Shown here one piece after another: positions 52,796 through 61,126 of a stretch of DNA of 64,000 nt. A program made the position numbers and the translations under genes. The stretch spans positions 124,001 through 188,000 of the forward strand of contig NZ_RCCE01000004.1 in the NCBI RefSeq assembly GCF_003663885.1, in the 5' to 3' direction. The notes under the pieces are model-generated. The model was not told where the DNA came from. It was given only the letters and a program-made list of their open reading frames with translations, and did no database searches. Each line of letters opens with the position of its first letter. Position 1 is the stretch's first letter. This DNA is from Litoreibacter meonggei. Its GTDB lineage: Bacteria; Pseudomonadota; Alphaproteobacteria; Rhodobacterales; Rhodobacteraceae.

Positions 52796-53377
52796 ATGTC
52801 GCTAAGTCAGGTTCCTGAACTCTATGTTCTGCGCCATGGTCAGACTGAGTGGAATGTATCGGGCCGCATGCAGGGGCGGGCGAACTCTCCCCTCACGCCA
52901 AAAGGTATCGAACAGGCCGGCATTCAGCGCAAAATACTGGAAGCAGCAGATGTGAGTGGGTTCGAGATCGTTTCCAGCCCACAACTTCGTGCCCTGCACA
53001 CCGCGGTCGAGATATTTAAGGGCATGGCAACGGAGATTGCTACCGATGCGCATTTGTGTGAAATCGACGTGGGCAACTGGCAAGGACGGTACCGTGCTGA
53101 ATTACAAGTTGAAGGTGATCCCAAATTGACTGTCGACGGCCCTTTGGCTCTTTATGAGCAAGCAGATGGCGGTGAAGGCTTTGCAGCTTTGCGTGTGCGT
53201 TGCGAGGCGTTCCTGTGCGGTTTGACCAAGCCTTCGGTCCTTATCACTCACGGGATCACGTCACGTATGTTGCGCTTGGTTGCTTTGGATTTGCCTACGG
53301 AGGCGATGAGCGATTTGCCGGGCGGGCAAGGTGTTGTGTTCCATCTAAAAGACGGCACACAGACAGTTCTGACATAA
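52796..53377 (+). CDS. Histidine phosphatase family protein
   Basis: 193 residues of the phosphoglycerate-mutase-like fold. The catalytic motif LRHGQTEWN at about 13-21 supplies the phospho-accepting His14 region and Arg; a second His is in LITHGITSRML. The phosphate-pocket arginine is in SPQLRALHTAVEIF and the acid Glu in LCEIDVGNWQGR. It could be a cobalamin-pathway phosphatase (CobC-type), a PhoE-like phosphatase or a mutase; length and motif do not decide. It lies between the two tRNA-Val genes. Confidence 0.9.
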   Translation: MSLSQVPELYVLRHGQTEWNVSGRMQGRANSPLTPKGIEQAGIQRKILEAADVSGFEIVSSPQLRALHTAVEIFKGMATEIATDAHLCEIDVGNWQGRYRAELQVEGDPKLTVDGPLALYEQADGGEGFAALRVRCEAFLCGLTKPSVLITHGITSRMLRLVALDLPTEAMSDLPGGQGVVFHLKDGTQTVLT

Positions 53378-53453
53378 ATTTGCAAAAAGGGCATAAACCT
53401 TCCCCATTTGGGGTTGCGGTTGTGACCCGCTTTCCGGTAATTGATCGCCAGCC

Positions 53454-53529
<76 letters not shown>

Positions 53530-53574
53530 TCCCCCCGACTTGTTCTTTACTTACTGCGACGGGCTCAGATTGAT

Positions 53575-54150
53575 ATGGCTAGAACTCAACGATTGCTAAT
53601 CGAGACGTCGTTTCGCCAGTTGAATGAGCGTGACTTAGCCGCAGTTGCTAACGTGCAATTGCAAAGCTGGCGCGGTACCTATGCTGGCGTACTCCCCGCT
53701 GAATATCTCGGCGAGCCGATGGCGCGCGATATTGCAAGGCGGTGGTCAACAGGGCTGACAGGCGATGACCTCCTTTGGGGGGCTTTCGACGCTGTAGGCA
53801 CTTTGCTTGGATTCGGGGCTGTGCGTTTGGGGGAGGCGCCGTATCTCGACAACTTTCATGTGCTGGAGACCGCACGAGGGAGCGGTCTGTCACAGCTTCT
53901 TTTCGCGAATACAGCGGATGCGCTATGCAGCTTGGGTGCGCAAAGCCTGTGGTTGACGGTGGTTGACACTAATCTACGCGCGCGCGCCTTTTATCGCCGG
54001 CTTGGCGGCATAGAAGGTAAGGTCGGGCCAGATGAAATGTTCGGGAAAGCGGTCACAAGCCTTCCTGTTTACTGGGACGATTTAGCAGAATTGTCGAAAA
54101 TTGCACGGCAGGTCGTATCGCCGCTTGACGGGGCGGAGACAGGGACATAA
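53575..54150 (+). CDS. GNAT family N-acetyltransferase
   Basis: 191 residues. The acetyl-CoA fold is seen in VQLQSWRGTYAGVLPAEYL at the N terminus, LGFGAVRLGEAPYLDNFHVLETARGSGLSQLLF (the pyrophosphate-binding RGSGL loop), and LWLTVVDTNLRARAFYRRLGG, the typical ending. The acceptor is unknown. The start is set at ATG 53575; the frame continues upstream into the tRNA gene and is not coding. No strong ribosome site is visible. It lies between tRNA-Val and tRNA-Asp on the same strand. Confidence 0.88.
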   Translation: MARTQRLLIETSFRQLNERDLAAVANVQLQSWRGTYAGVLPAEYLGEPMARDIARRWSTGLTGDDLLWGAFDAVGTLLGFGAVRLGEAPYLDNFHVLETARGSGLSQLLFANTADALCSLGAQSLWLTVVDTNLRARAFYRRLGGIEGKVGPDEMFGKAVTSLPVYWDDLAELSKIARQVVSPLDGAETGT

Positions 54151-54159
54151 TACCACCCC

Positions 54160-54181
54160 CACGCCTGAGGGTTCAGGCGTG
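54160..54181 (+). terminator. Hairpin before tRNA-Asp
   Basis: CACGCCTGA (54160-54168) and TCAGGCGTG (54173-54181) form a perfect 9-bp stem with a 4-base loop, ten bases after the GNAT stop and seven before tRNA-Asp. There is no U-run; it may terminate weakly or mark the tRNA 5' leader. Confidence 0.5.
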
Positions 54182-54187
54182 CAGCGG

Positions 54188-54264
54188 GCGGTTGTAGCTC
54201 AGTTGGTTAGAGTGCCGGCCTGTCACGCCGGAGGTCGCGGGTTCGAGCCCCGTCAACCGCGCCA
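54188..54264 (+). tRNA. tRNA-Asp (GTC), copy 1
   Basis: 77 bases with CCA. Acceptor GCGGTTG/CAACCGC, anticodon stem CCGGC/GCCGG with loop CTGTCAC, giving GTC. It is the first of a tandem pair. Confidence 0.96.
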
Positions 54265-54297
54265 CCGCTGCACATATGAACCCACACAGGCTGATGC

Positions 54298-54374
54298 GCG
54301 GTTGTAGCTCAGCTGGTTAGAGTGCCGGCCTGTCACGCCGGAGGTCGCGGGTTCGAGCCCCGTCAACCGCGCCA
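54298..54374 (+). tRNA. tRNA-Asp (GTC), copy 2
   Basis: 77 bases, differing from copy 1 by a single base in the D-loop (AGCTGG instead of AGTTGG). It starts 33 bases after copy 1, so the two are probably one transcript and a recent duplication. Confidence 0.96.
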
Positions 54375-54440
54375 CTCCTTCCCATTCCTGATGATTGTGG
54401 TGCCTTCGGGCATGTAGCTTTGCGGCGCGCGCCGCGGTGG

Positions 54441-54484
54441 GCGAGGGGCCAGCCCCTCGCGCTCCCCGAGGTATTTTTGAAGCA
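54441..54484. terminator. GC hairpin with roseobacter-type TATTTTTG motif
   Basis: GCGAGGGG (54441-54448) and CCCCTCGC (54453-54460) form a perfect 8-bp stem around CCAG, followed by CTCCCCGAGGTATTTTTGAAGC. It lies after tRNA-Asp and just beyond the mmsB stop, so it may end transcripts from both sides. The tail resembles the element at 27763. Confidence 0.6.
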
Positions 54485-54492
54485 ATGATGCG

Positions 54493-55365
54493 CTAGCTAC
54501 GGCGACGAGAAACAAAGCGGGGCAGCATGGCCGAGAAGTCGCGGCCAGCGCCGTCCTCGTGTTCGACGAACTCGGCATAAAGTTCGGTGGCGCGTGCGCC
54601 CATTGGCGTGTCCGCGTCAGAGGCTTCGGCCGCTTGCTGGCTCAGGCGCAGGTCCTTGAGCATGAGATCAGCGGCAAAGCCGGGCTTGTAGTCGCTGTCG
54701 GCAGGGCTCTGTGGTCCGACGCCGGGGGCAGGGCAGTAGGCGTTCATCACCCAAGAGTAGCCGGATGAGGTGGAAACAACATCGAACATCTTCTGGCGAT
54801 CAAGGCCTAGCTTATCGGCCAAGGCGAACGCCTCGCAGGTGCCTATCATCGTGACACCGAGAATCATGTTGTTGCAGATCTTAGCCGCTTGCCCGTTGCC
54901 TGACGGACCACAATGCACCGCCTTTTGTCCCATGACGTCAAACAGCGGGGAGACAGCCGCGAAGCCTTCGTTAGGGCCACCAGCCATGAATGTCAGCGTT
55001 CCGCCAGCCGCACCGCCGATACCGCCCGACACAGGCGCATCGACGGCCATCAGACCTGCGGCCTGCGCCTTATCGGCGACCGCGCGCGCGCTTTCAACAT
55101 CCACGGTTGAGCAATCCAGTAAGGTAGCTCCCTGCTTCATGGTGGGGATGATGTCATCGGCGACGCTTCGAAGAATTGCACCATTTGGCAACATTGTGAT
55201 GACCACATCCATGCCCTTTGCGGCGTCGGTGACCGAGCTTGCGGCTTGCACACCTTCAGGTGGCGCGTTGGCGATGTCGAAGCCGGTCACCTCATGGCCC
55301 GCTGCCGTTAAGTTGGACGCCATCGGCGCCCCCATGTTTCCTAGTCCGATAAATCCGATTTTCAT
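54493..55365 (-). CDS. mmsB: 3-hydroxyisobutyrate dehydrogenase
   Basis: 290 residues. Oxidises 3-hydroxyisobutyrate to methylmalonate semialdehyde with NAD in valine breakdown. The N-terminal NAD turn is IGFIGLGNMGAPMASNL. DAPVSGGIGGAAGGTLTFMAGG is the substrate loop, and the catalytic Lys is in GNGQAAKICNNMILG at about residue 170. The C-terminal helical half has KDLRLSQQAAEASD. ATG at 55365 has GGAGGAAA upstream and overlaps the stop of the previous gene by four bases. It is the last gene of the mmsA-acd-hibch-mmsB operon. Confidence 0.94.
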   Translation of the reverse strand: MKIGFIGLGNMGAPMASNLTAAGHEVTGFDIANAPPEGVQAASSVTDAAKGMDVVITMLPNGAILRSVADDIIPTMKQGATLLDCSTVDVESARAVADKAQAAGLMAVDAPVSGGIGGAAGGTLTFMAGGPNEGFAAVSPLFDVMGQKAVHCGPSGNGQAAKICNNMILGVTMIGTCEAFALADKLGLDRQKMFDVVSTSSGYSWVMNAYCPAPGVGPQSPADSDYKPGFAADLMLKDLRLSQQAAEASDADTPMGARATELYAEFVEHEDGAGRDFSAMLPRFVSRRRS

Positions 55366-56393
55366 GGCATTTCCTCCCAATTCAGCGCATCGGCCCCGAG
55401 AGGCATCAGCATGTGGCTTACATCCATCTCCGTCACGGCTTCAGGGCTGTCATGCGTCCATTTTGGGCTGCGGTCGCGATCAATGATCGCCGCGCGGATG
55501 CCCTCGATGAAATCCCCCTGCGCAACTGCACGGTGAGTATAGCGAAATTCTTGGTCAAGCGCCTGACGGATGGAGGTGGCAGACCGCAACCTGCGCACGA
55601 TAGCTATCGTGCAGGCCATCGCGAGCGGCGCGTTGTTGCGCAGTGCCTTCATGGCTGAATGCGCGAAATCGCTATCCTCCGCTGACAAAGACCGCACGAT
55701 GTCGCCAAGGGTTTCGCCTGCAAAGTGGCGGTTAATATGGGGAAGCATGTTTTCTAGGGCACCGTTGGGAGCAGGGAGGCTCAACTCAGTCAATTTGCCA
55801 GTCTCTACCATCTGCGCCTTCAATGCGGACCAATCGGCTTCTGGTGCATAAGCATCAGCGAAACCTGCAAGGATCGCATCCGCAGCGCCCATACGTGTCG
55901 CAGTTAATCCGAGATATTCGCCCAATCGTCCTGGTGCCAACGCGAGCATCAAAGAACCGCCGACGTCAGGGACCAGCCCGATACTACATTCCGGCATGGC
56001 GATCTGGCTGCTGTCGCCCACAATGCGCAGCGAGCCGTGGCATCCAACGCCAACCCCGCCGCCCATCGTGAAGCCTTGCAGGAAGCTGACCACAGGTTTG
56101 GGGTATTCGAAAATTTTGGCATTCAGGCGGTATTCGTCGCGCCAGAATTGCCGACCGTAGTCCAGATTTCCCTCTTGGCCGGACTTGTACATATCGGCGA
56201 TGTCACCACCGGAACAGAAGGCGCGATCTCCTTCGGCGTCGAGCAGTATCAGGTCGATGTCAGCCGCGCGCCATTCGTCCAGCGCGGCCTCGATTGCCAA
56301 GACCATATCGTAGGTGAGGGCGTTCAACGCCTTCGGGCGCTGCAAGGTGATCCGGCCCGCGCGGCCTTCGATGCGGATAGAGATATCGGTCAT
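55362..56393 (-). CDS. 3-hydroxyisobutyryl-CoA hydrolase
   Basis: 343 residues of the crotonase superfamily. LNALTYDMVLAIEAAL, FCSGGDIADMY (oxyanion loop), GFTMGGGVGVGCHGS (second oxyanion Gly), and CSIGLVPDVGGS (with a catalytic acid nearby) are visible. The 80-residue C-terminal extension, SLSAEDSDFAHSAMKALR, separates hydrolases of this kind from plain enoyl-CoA hydratases. It frees 3-hydroxyisobutyrate from CoA in valine degradation. Overlaps of four bases with both flanking genes show tight translational coupling. Confidence 0.9.
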   Translation of the reverse strand: MTDISIRIEGRAGRITLQRPKALNALTYDMVLAIEAALDEWRAADIDLILLDAEGDRAFCSGGDIADMYKSGQEGNLDYGRQFWRDEYRLNAKIFEYPKPVVSFLQGFTMGGGVGVGCHGSLRIVGDSSQIAMPECSIGLVPDVGGSLMLALAPGRLGEYLGLTATRMGAADAILAGFADAYAPEADWSALKAQMVETGKLTELSLPAPNGALENMLPHINRHFAGETLGDIVRSLSAEDSDFAHSAMKALRNNAPLAMACTIAIVRRLRSATSIRQALDQEFRYTHRAVAQGDFIEGIRAAIIDRDRSPKWTHDSPEAVTEMDVSHMLMPLGADALNWEEMP

Positions 56394-57529
56394 GCTGCGA
56401 TCATCTGGCGGGCGACGATCATACGCATGATCTCGTTCGTGCCTTCAAGGATTTGGTGAACCCGCAAATCTCGTGCCAGCTTTTCGATGCCGTAATCAGC
56501 CAGATATCCGTATCCGCCATGCAGCTGCAGGCAGCCGTCGACCACGCGCGATCCGGCTTCTGTGACGAACTTTTTCGCCATCGCGCAGTGTTGCACCGCG
56601 TCTGGCGCGCCTGTGTCGAGCTTCCATGCCGCCTGGCGCAAGAAGGCGCGGGAGGCTTGCAGCTCGACTTCCATATCGGCGAGGCGGAATTGCAGGGCTT
56701 GGAACTGGTTGATCGGTTTGCCGAATGCTTGACGCTCGGCCATATAGGCCAGTGTTTTGTCCAGTGCAGACTGCGCGGCACCCAAAGAGCAGGCGGAGAT
56801 ATTCAAGCGGCCGCCGTTCAGGCCCTGCATCGCATAAGTGAAACCTTTTCCTTCGTCACCCAGCAAATTATCCGCAGGAATGTTGCAATTGTCCAATTGC
56901 ACTTGGCGCGTTGGCTGCGCGCGCCAGCCCATTTTGTCCTCAAGCCCACCGAATGAAAGACCATCGGCGCCATCATCAACGACAACTGCCGAGACCCCTT
57001 TGGGGCCAGCTTCGCCCGAGCGCGCCATGACAATATAGGCGTCGGAGTAGCCTCCGCCCGAGATGAATGCTTTGGTGCCTGTCAGGGCGTAGCCCTCGTT
57101 GGTGCGCTCTGCGCGGGTCTTGAGTGCCGCCGCATCGGAGCCGGAGCCGGGTTCTGTCAGGCAATAAGAGAAGAACGTCTCCATGCTCATCGCTTTTTCA
57201 AGATACTTCGCCTTGAGCGCGTCGGAGCCGTTCTTGTCGATCATCGCCGCGCACATATTGTGGATGGACAGGAAAGCCGCCACGGACGGGCATGCCATCG
57301 ACAGGGCCTCGAACACCAAAGTGGCATCAAGGCGGGATAGGCCGGAGCCGCCGCTTTCCTCTGACACATAGAGGCCGCCGAACCCTAGCTCGGCCAATCG
57401 AGGCCACAAGTCTTTCGGGATGTTTTCGTCTTTTTCCCATTGGAGGGCGTTGGGGGCGATGAACTCGTCGCCAAAGGCTTTGGCCATATCGAAAATGGCG
57501 GTTTGCTCATCGGATAGCGCGAAATCCAT
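56390..57529 (-). CDS. Acyl-CoA dehydrogenase, probably isobutyryl-CoA
   Basis: 379 residues, FAD-dependent. FSYCLTEPGSGSDAAALKTRAE (flavin and substrate loop), FISGGGYSDAYIVMAR, MQGLNGGRLNISACSLGAAQSALD, and the C-terminal LARDLRVHQILEGTNEIMRMIVARQM with the catalytic Glu in the EGTNE block. The neighbours (hibch, mmsB, mmsA) place it as isobutyryl-CoA dehydrogenase of valine breakdown rather than a general short-chain enzyme. ATG at 57529 follows GGGAGGAAG. Confidence 0.92.
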   Translation of the reverse strand: MDFALSDEQTAIFDMAKAFGDEFIAPNALQWEKDENIPKDLWPRLAELGFGGLYVSEESGGSGLSRLDATLVFEALSMACPSVAAFLSIHNMCAAMIDKNGSDALKAKYLEKAMSMETFFSYCLTEPGSGSDAAALKTRAERTNEGYALTGTKAFISGGGYSDAYIVMARSGEAGPKGVSAVVVDDGADGLSFGGLEDKMGWRAQPTRQVQLDNCNIPADNLLGDEGKGFTYAMQGLNGGRLNISACSLGAAQSALDKTLAYMAERQAFGKPINQFQALQFRLADMEVELQASRAFLRQAAWKLDTGAPDAVQHCAMAKKFVTEAGSRVVDGCLQLHGGYGYLADYGIEKLARDLRVHQILEGTNEIMRMIVARQMIAA

Positions 57530-57606
57530 GTCTTCCTCCCGTGGAACTGAACGTCTGTTTAGTTTTGCGCCCCAGCCAATAAAAGGCAAGGGCGCAAATT
57601 GTCCTT

Positions 57607-59106
57607 TTATTCCATAACCGGGATCGAGAACTCGCCACCTTCTTTGATGCCAGAGGGCCAGCGCGAGGTGACAGTTTTAGTGCGAGTGTAGAACTTGAAC
57701 GCATCCGGCCCGTGCTGGTTCAAGTCACCGAACATGGATTTTTTCCAACCGCCAAAGGTGTGGTAGGCCAAAGGAACGGGGATCGGGACGTTGATGCCGA
57801 CCATGCCGATGTTGATCCGGTTCGCGAAATCACGCGCGGTGTCGCCATCGCGGGTATAGATCGCGGTGCCGTTGCCGTATTCGTGGTCCATTGCCATTTT
57901 CAGCGCGTCTTCATAGGTTTCTGCACGCACCGTGGACAGGACGGGTCCGAAAATCTCGTGCTTGTAGATGTCCATGTCCGTGGTCACGCCATCAAAAAGG
58001 TGCGGGCCGACAAAGAAGCCGTCCTCGTAGCCTTGCAGTTTGAAGTCGCGACCGTCGACAACCAGCTTGGCGCCTTGGTCGATGCCGGTTTGCACCAGAC
58101 GCTCGATATTGGCCTTTGCAGCGGCTGTCACCACAGGGCCGTAATCGACATCTTTGCCGGACGTGTAGGGGCCAACTTTCAGGGCTTCCACTTTCGGCAC
58201 CAGCTTTTCGAGCAACCGGTCTGCCGTGTCATCACCGACCGCAACTGCAACCGAGATCGCCATGCAGCGTTCGCCCGCCGCGCCGAAACCGGCACCGACC
58301 AACGCGTCAGCGGCTTGGTTCATGTCAGCGTCGGGCATGATGATCATGTGGTTCTTGGCACCGCCAAAGCACTGAACGCGTTTGCCGTTGGCGCAGCCTG
58401 TGCTGTAGATATATTCGGCAATCGGGGTGGAGCCGACGAAGCCCACGGATTGGATCACGTCGTGGTGCAGGATCGCATCGACGGCTTCCTTGTCGCCGTT
58501 CACAACCTGCAAGATGCCCTTGGGCAAGCCTGCTTCTTCCATCAACTCGGCCAACATCAACGGGACGGATGGATCACGCTCGGATGGTTTCAAAATGAAG
58601 GCGTTGCCGCAAACGATTGCGGGGGCGAACATCCACATCGGGATCATCGCAGGGAAGTTGAACGGGGTGATGCCAGCCGTCACGCCCAAGGCTTGTTTCA
58701 TCGAATACATATCGATGCCGGGGCCTGCACTGTCGGTGTAATCGCCTTTCAGCAGCTCTGGCGCGCCGATGCAGTATTCGACCACTTCAAGGCCGCGTTG
58801 TACGTCTCCAGCGGCGTCTGGCAAGGTTTTGCCGTGCTCGCGGGACAGGGCTTCTGAAAGCTTGTCCATGTCGCGGTTCAGGAGGTCCACGAACTTCATC
58901 ATCACGCGCGCGCGACGCTGCGGATTGGTCGCGGCCCATGCGGGTTGGGCGGCGGCTGCAATCTGAACCGCTTGATCCATTTCCTCTGGCGATGCCAACG
59001 GCACCTTGGCTTGAACTTCGCCGGTTGCAGGGTTGAATACATCGGCGAAGCGGCCCGAAGTGCCTTTGACATGGGCGCCGTTGATGTAGTGGGTAAGCTC
59101 TTGCAT
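57607..59106 (-). CDS. mmsA: Methylmalonate-semialdehyde dehydrogenase
   Basis: 499 residues, CoA-acylating aldehyde dehydrogenase that makes propionyl-CoA from methylmalonate semialdehyde and CO2. The nucleophile Cys lies in GAAGERCMAISVAVAVG; GITPFNFPAMIPMWM, IQSVGFVGSTPIAEYIY (NAD) and TFGGWKKSMFGD are all present. The last lines of the operon message are mmsB, so this is its first gene. ATG at 59106 is preceded by AAGGAGG. The operator-like inverted repeat at 59141 lies in front of it. Confidence 0.95.
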   Translation of the reverse strand: MQELTHYINGAHVKGTSGRFADVFNPATGEVQAKVPLASPEEMDQAVQIAAAAQPAWAATNPQRRARVMMKFVDLLNRDMDKLSEALSREHGKTLPDAAGDVQRGLEVVEYCIGAPELLKGDYTDSAGPGIDMYSMKQALGVTAGITPFNFPAMIPMWMFAPAIVCGNAFILKPSERDPSVPLMLAELMEEAGLPKGILQVVNGDKEAVDAILHHDVIQSVGFVGSTPIAEYIYSTGCANGKRVQCFGGAKNHMIIMPDADMNQAADALVGAGFGAAGERCMAISVAVAVGDDTADRLLEKLVPKVEALKVGPYTSGKDVDYGPVVTAAAKANIERLVQTGIDQGAKLVVDGRDFKLQGYEDGFFVGPHLFDGVTTDMDIYKHEIFGPVLSTVRAETYEDALKMAMDHEYGNGTAIYTRDGDTARDFANRINIGMVGINVPIPVPLAYHTFGGWKKSMFGDLNQHGPDAFKFYTRTKTVTSRWPSGIKEGGEFSIPVME

Positions 59107-59140
59107 GGAATCCTCCTTGAATTTCCATGCCAGCTTATGC

Positions 59141-59154
59141 TTGCATTTATGCAA
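59141..59154. promoter_or_regulatory. Inverted repeat between mmsA and its LysR gene
   Basis: TTGCAT-TT-ATGCAA is a perfect inverted repeat near the middle of the 92-base gap. LysR proteins bind short interrupted palindromes of the T-N11-A type, so it is a sound candidate for the regulator site that controls both genes. Confidence 0.5.
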
Positions 59155-59198
59155 TAAAAAGGGCCAGTTTCCCAAAACCGTTTTGCAAAAATGTCAGG

Positions 59199-60104
59199 AT
59201 GATTGTGCCAGAGCCAAAATGGGATGATTTGCGGGTCTTTCTAGCAGTGGCGCGAACAGAAAGCCTGTCGCGCGGCGGCAAAGCGCTGCGGCTTGATCCA
59301 GCCACGGTTGGGCGACGGATAGCGCGGTTGGAAGAGGCGTTGGAGGTGACGCTCTTTATGAAGTCGCCACAGGGATACGCTTTAACTCAAGCGGGCGAGC
59401 GTTTGGCAACACGCGCCGAGGTTGTTGAGACGGCAATCATGAATGCACATGATGATGCGACGGGCGGGGCCGAAGCAATGACTGGTCAAATACGCGTCGG
59501 TGCCCCTGACGGTTGCGCCAACTACTTGTTGCCGCAAGTTTGCGCGTCCATCTGCGCAGATCATCCCGGATTAGAGGTGCAGATCGTTGCACTGCCCCGT
59601 GTGTTCAATCTGTCCAAGCGCGAGGCTGACATGGCAATCACGGTCTCCCCGCCGACCACGGGCAGGCTAACCAGCCAAAAACTGGCTGACTATCATCTAC
59701 ATTTGATGGCCAGCCGCGACTACCTTAGCGAGGCAGCGCCGTTGAACGGTGTTGAGGATCTGAAAAATCACAAAATCATCGGCTACATCGCTGATCTGAT
59801 ATTCGATACCGAACTTGACTATCTGTCGGAGATTGGCGGGCCGCGAACAAATTTTGCATCAAACTCGGCATCGGTTCAGCTGAATTGGGCGCGGGTCGGG
59901 GCAGGACTGGTAATCGGCCATGACTTTGCACTTCCCTTTGCGCCAGAGCTAACAAAGGTGCTTACCGGTCAATTTTCGTTGAGGCGTAGCTTTTATCTGG
60001 TGCGCCATGCCGACGACCGAAACATCTCCCGCCTTCGGTTTTTTGCACAGGAATTGGGGCTTAGAGTTCGGCAAGAAGTGGCGAGGTTGGAAGGTCAGAC
60101 TTGA
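59199..60104 (+). CDS. LysR-family regulator, likely of the valine operon
   Basis: 301 residues. N-terminal winged helix (about 7-65: WDDLRVFLAVARTESLSRGGKAL, DPATVGRRIARLEEAL), then the two-lobed effector domain, with MTGQIRVGAPDGCANYLLP starting lobe 1. It is divergent from mmsA, which is the usual layout for a local regulator, so control of the valine operon is inferred. ATG 59199 has AGG directly next to it; GTG at 59205 has AGGAT at better spacing and may be the true start. The ligand is unknown. Confidence 0.88.
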   Translation: MIVPEPKWDDLRVFLAVARTESLSRGGKALRLDPATVGRRIARLEEALEVTLFMKSPQGYALTQAGERLATRAEVVETAIMNAHDDATGGAEAMTGQIRVGAPDGCANYLLPQVCASICADHPGLEVQIVALPRVFNLSKREADMAITVSPPTTGRLTSQKLADYHLHLMASRDYLSEAAPLNGVEDLKNHKIIGYIADLIFDTELDYLSEIGGPRTNFASNSASVQLNWARVGAGLVIGHDFALPFAPELTKVLTGQFSLRRSFYLVRHADDRNISRLRFFAQELGLRVRQEVARLEGQT

Positions 60105-60173
60105 CGCAAACCCAACCTTGGGACGACAGTGTGTATATTGATCACTTTTGTTTGACGAAAAGAGGAGAAGCGC

Positions 60174-60608
60174 ATGCTGGTGAGCCACATTTTGAAGCTA
60201 AAGGCGGATGACGGAGTTGTCACGATTAAGCCAGAGGCCTCGGTCGCGGACGCAACCAATATGCTGTCCAAACGCCGGATCGGCTCGGTAGTCGTGTCCT
60301 CCGACAACAAAAAAGCGCTCGGCATTCTGTCGGAGCGCGACATCGTGCGGGAGATCGGAAAACGCGGTGCCGGATGCCTTTCCGAGACTGTCGAGAGCAT
60401 GATGACCAAAAAGCTGGTCACCTGTACAAAAAGTGATCGCGCTGACTCCATCCTGAGTAAAATGACCGAAGGGCGCTTCCGCCACATGCCGGTTGTCGAA
60501 GACGGTGAAATGGTTGGTCTGGTCACCTTGGGCGACGTGGTGAAAGCGCGTCTTAGCGAATTGGCCATGGAGAAAGATGCGCTCCAAGGGATGATCATGG
60601 GGCATTAG
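60174..60608 (+). CDS. CBS domain protein
   Basis: 144 residues made of two CBS motifs. CBS1 is VTIKPEASVADATNMLSKRRIGSVVV (about 16-70) and CBS2 is VTCTKSDRADSILSKMTEGRFRHMPVVEDGEMVGLVTLGDVVKARL (about 80-135). Such stand-alone pairs bind adenine nucleotides and act as energy sensors, but a partner is unknown. Strong GAGGAG site. It may be co-transcribed with the GFA gene, which starts four bases later. Confidence 0.93.
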   Translation: MLVSHILKLKADDGVVTIKPEASVADATNMLSKRRIGSVVVSSDNKKALGILSERDIVREIGKRGAGCLSETVESMMTKKLVTCTKSDRADSILSKMTEGRFRHMPVVEDGEMVGLVTLGDVVKARLSELAMEKDALQGMIMGH

Positions 60609-60612
60609 GGCA

Positions 60613-61053
60613 ATGGCGTTGGACGTAAGTGGCAAATGTATGTGCGGCGCAGTGAGCTACAGCGCCTCGGTCGCGGAGCCCGAACTTGGGGCCTGTCATT
60701 GTTCCATGTGTCGACGATGGAGCGGTGGCGTTTATTTAGGGGTGGCTATTAAGCCCGACGCGATCCGTTTTGAAGGCAACGATAATATCCAAGTATTTAA
60801 ATCCTCACCTTGGGCAGAACGCGCCTTTTGCAAAACATGCGGGTCTAACCTGTATTACCGCGTTACCGCACCGGGGGAGCATCATGGCATCTACCACATT
60901 GGCGCAGGAACTATGGATGACCAAAAAGGGCTCACTCTGTCGCAACAGCTATTTATCGACCAAAAGCCAAGTGGATATTCCTTCGCAGAGACGACAACCG
61001 ACCTGACCCAAGCGCAAGTCGAAGCATTGTTCGGTGGAGCCGCAGAGACGTAA
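60613..61053 (+). CDS. GFA family (glutathione-dependent formaldehyde-activating-like) protein
   Basis: 146 residues. The zinc-binding cysteines are in KCMCGAVSYS, LGACHCSMCRRWSGG and AFCKTCGSNLYYRV, the typical Mss4-like fold of the GFA family. The founding member was reported to condense formaldehyde with glutathione, but most family members are untested, and this name should be taken as family only. It lies four bases after the CBS gene. Confidence 0.9.
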   Translation: MALDVSGKCMCGAVSYSASVAEPELGACHCSMCRRWSGGVYLGVAIKPDAIRFEGNDNIQVFKSSPWAERAFCKTCGSNLYYRVTAPGEHHGIYHIGAGTMDDQKGLTLSQQLFIDQKPSGYSFAETTTDLTQAQVEALFGGAAET

Positions 61054-61126
61054 AATCGCAATCGCCTTGCAATCCCACGCGCAATATTGTTGCGTGACCG
61101 TGCTTTAGACGAAAGAAGGCCAGCTT

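Noticed and set aside
57712-58857. 381-codon open frame opposite mmsA
   Set aside because: Shadow of a well-conserved aldehyde dehydrogenase; no ribosome site or recognisable domain.
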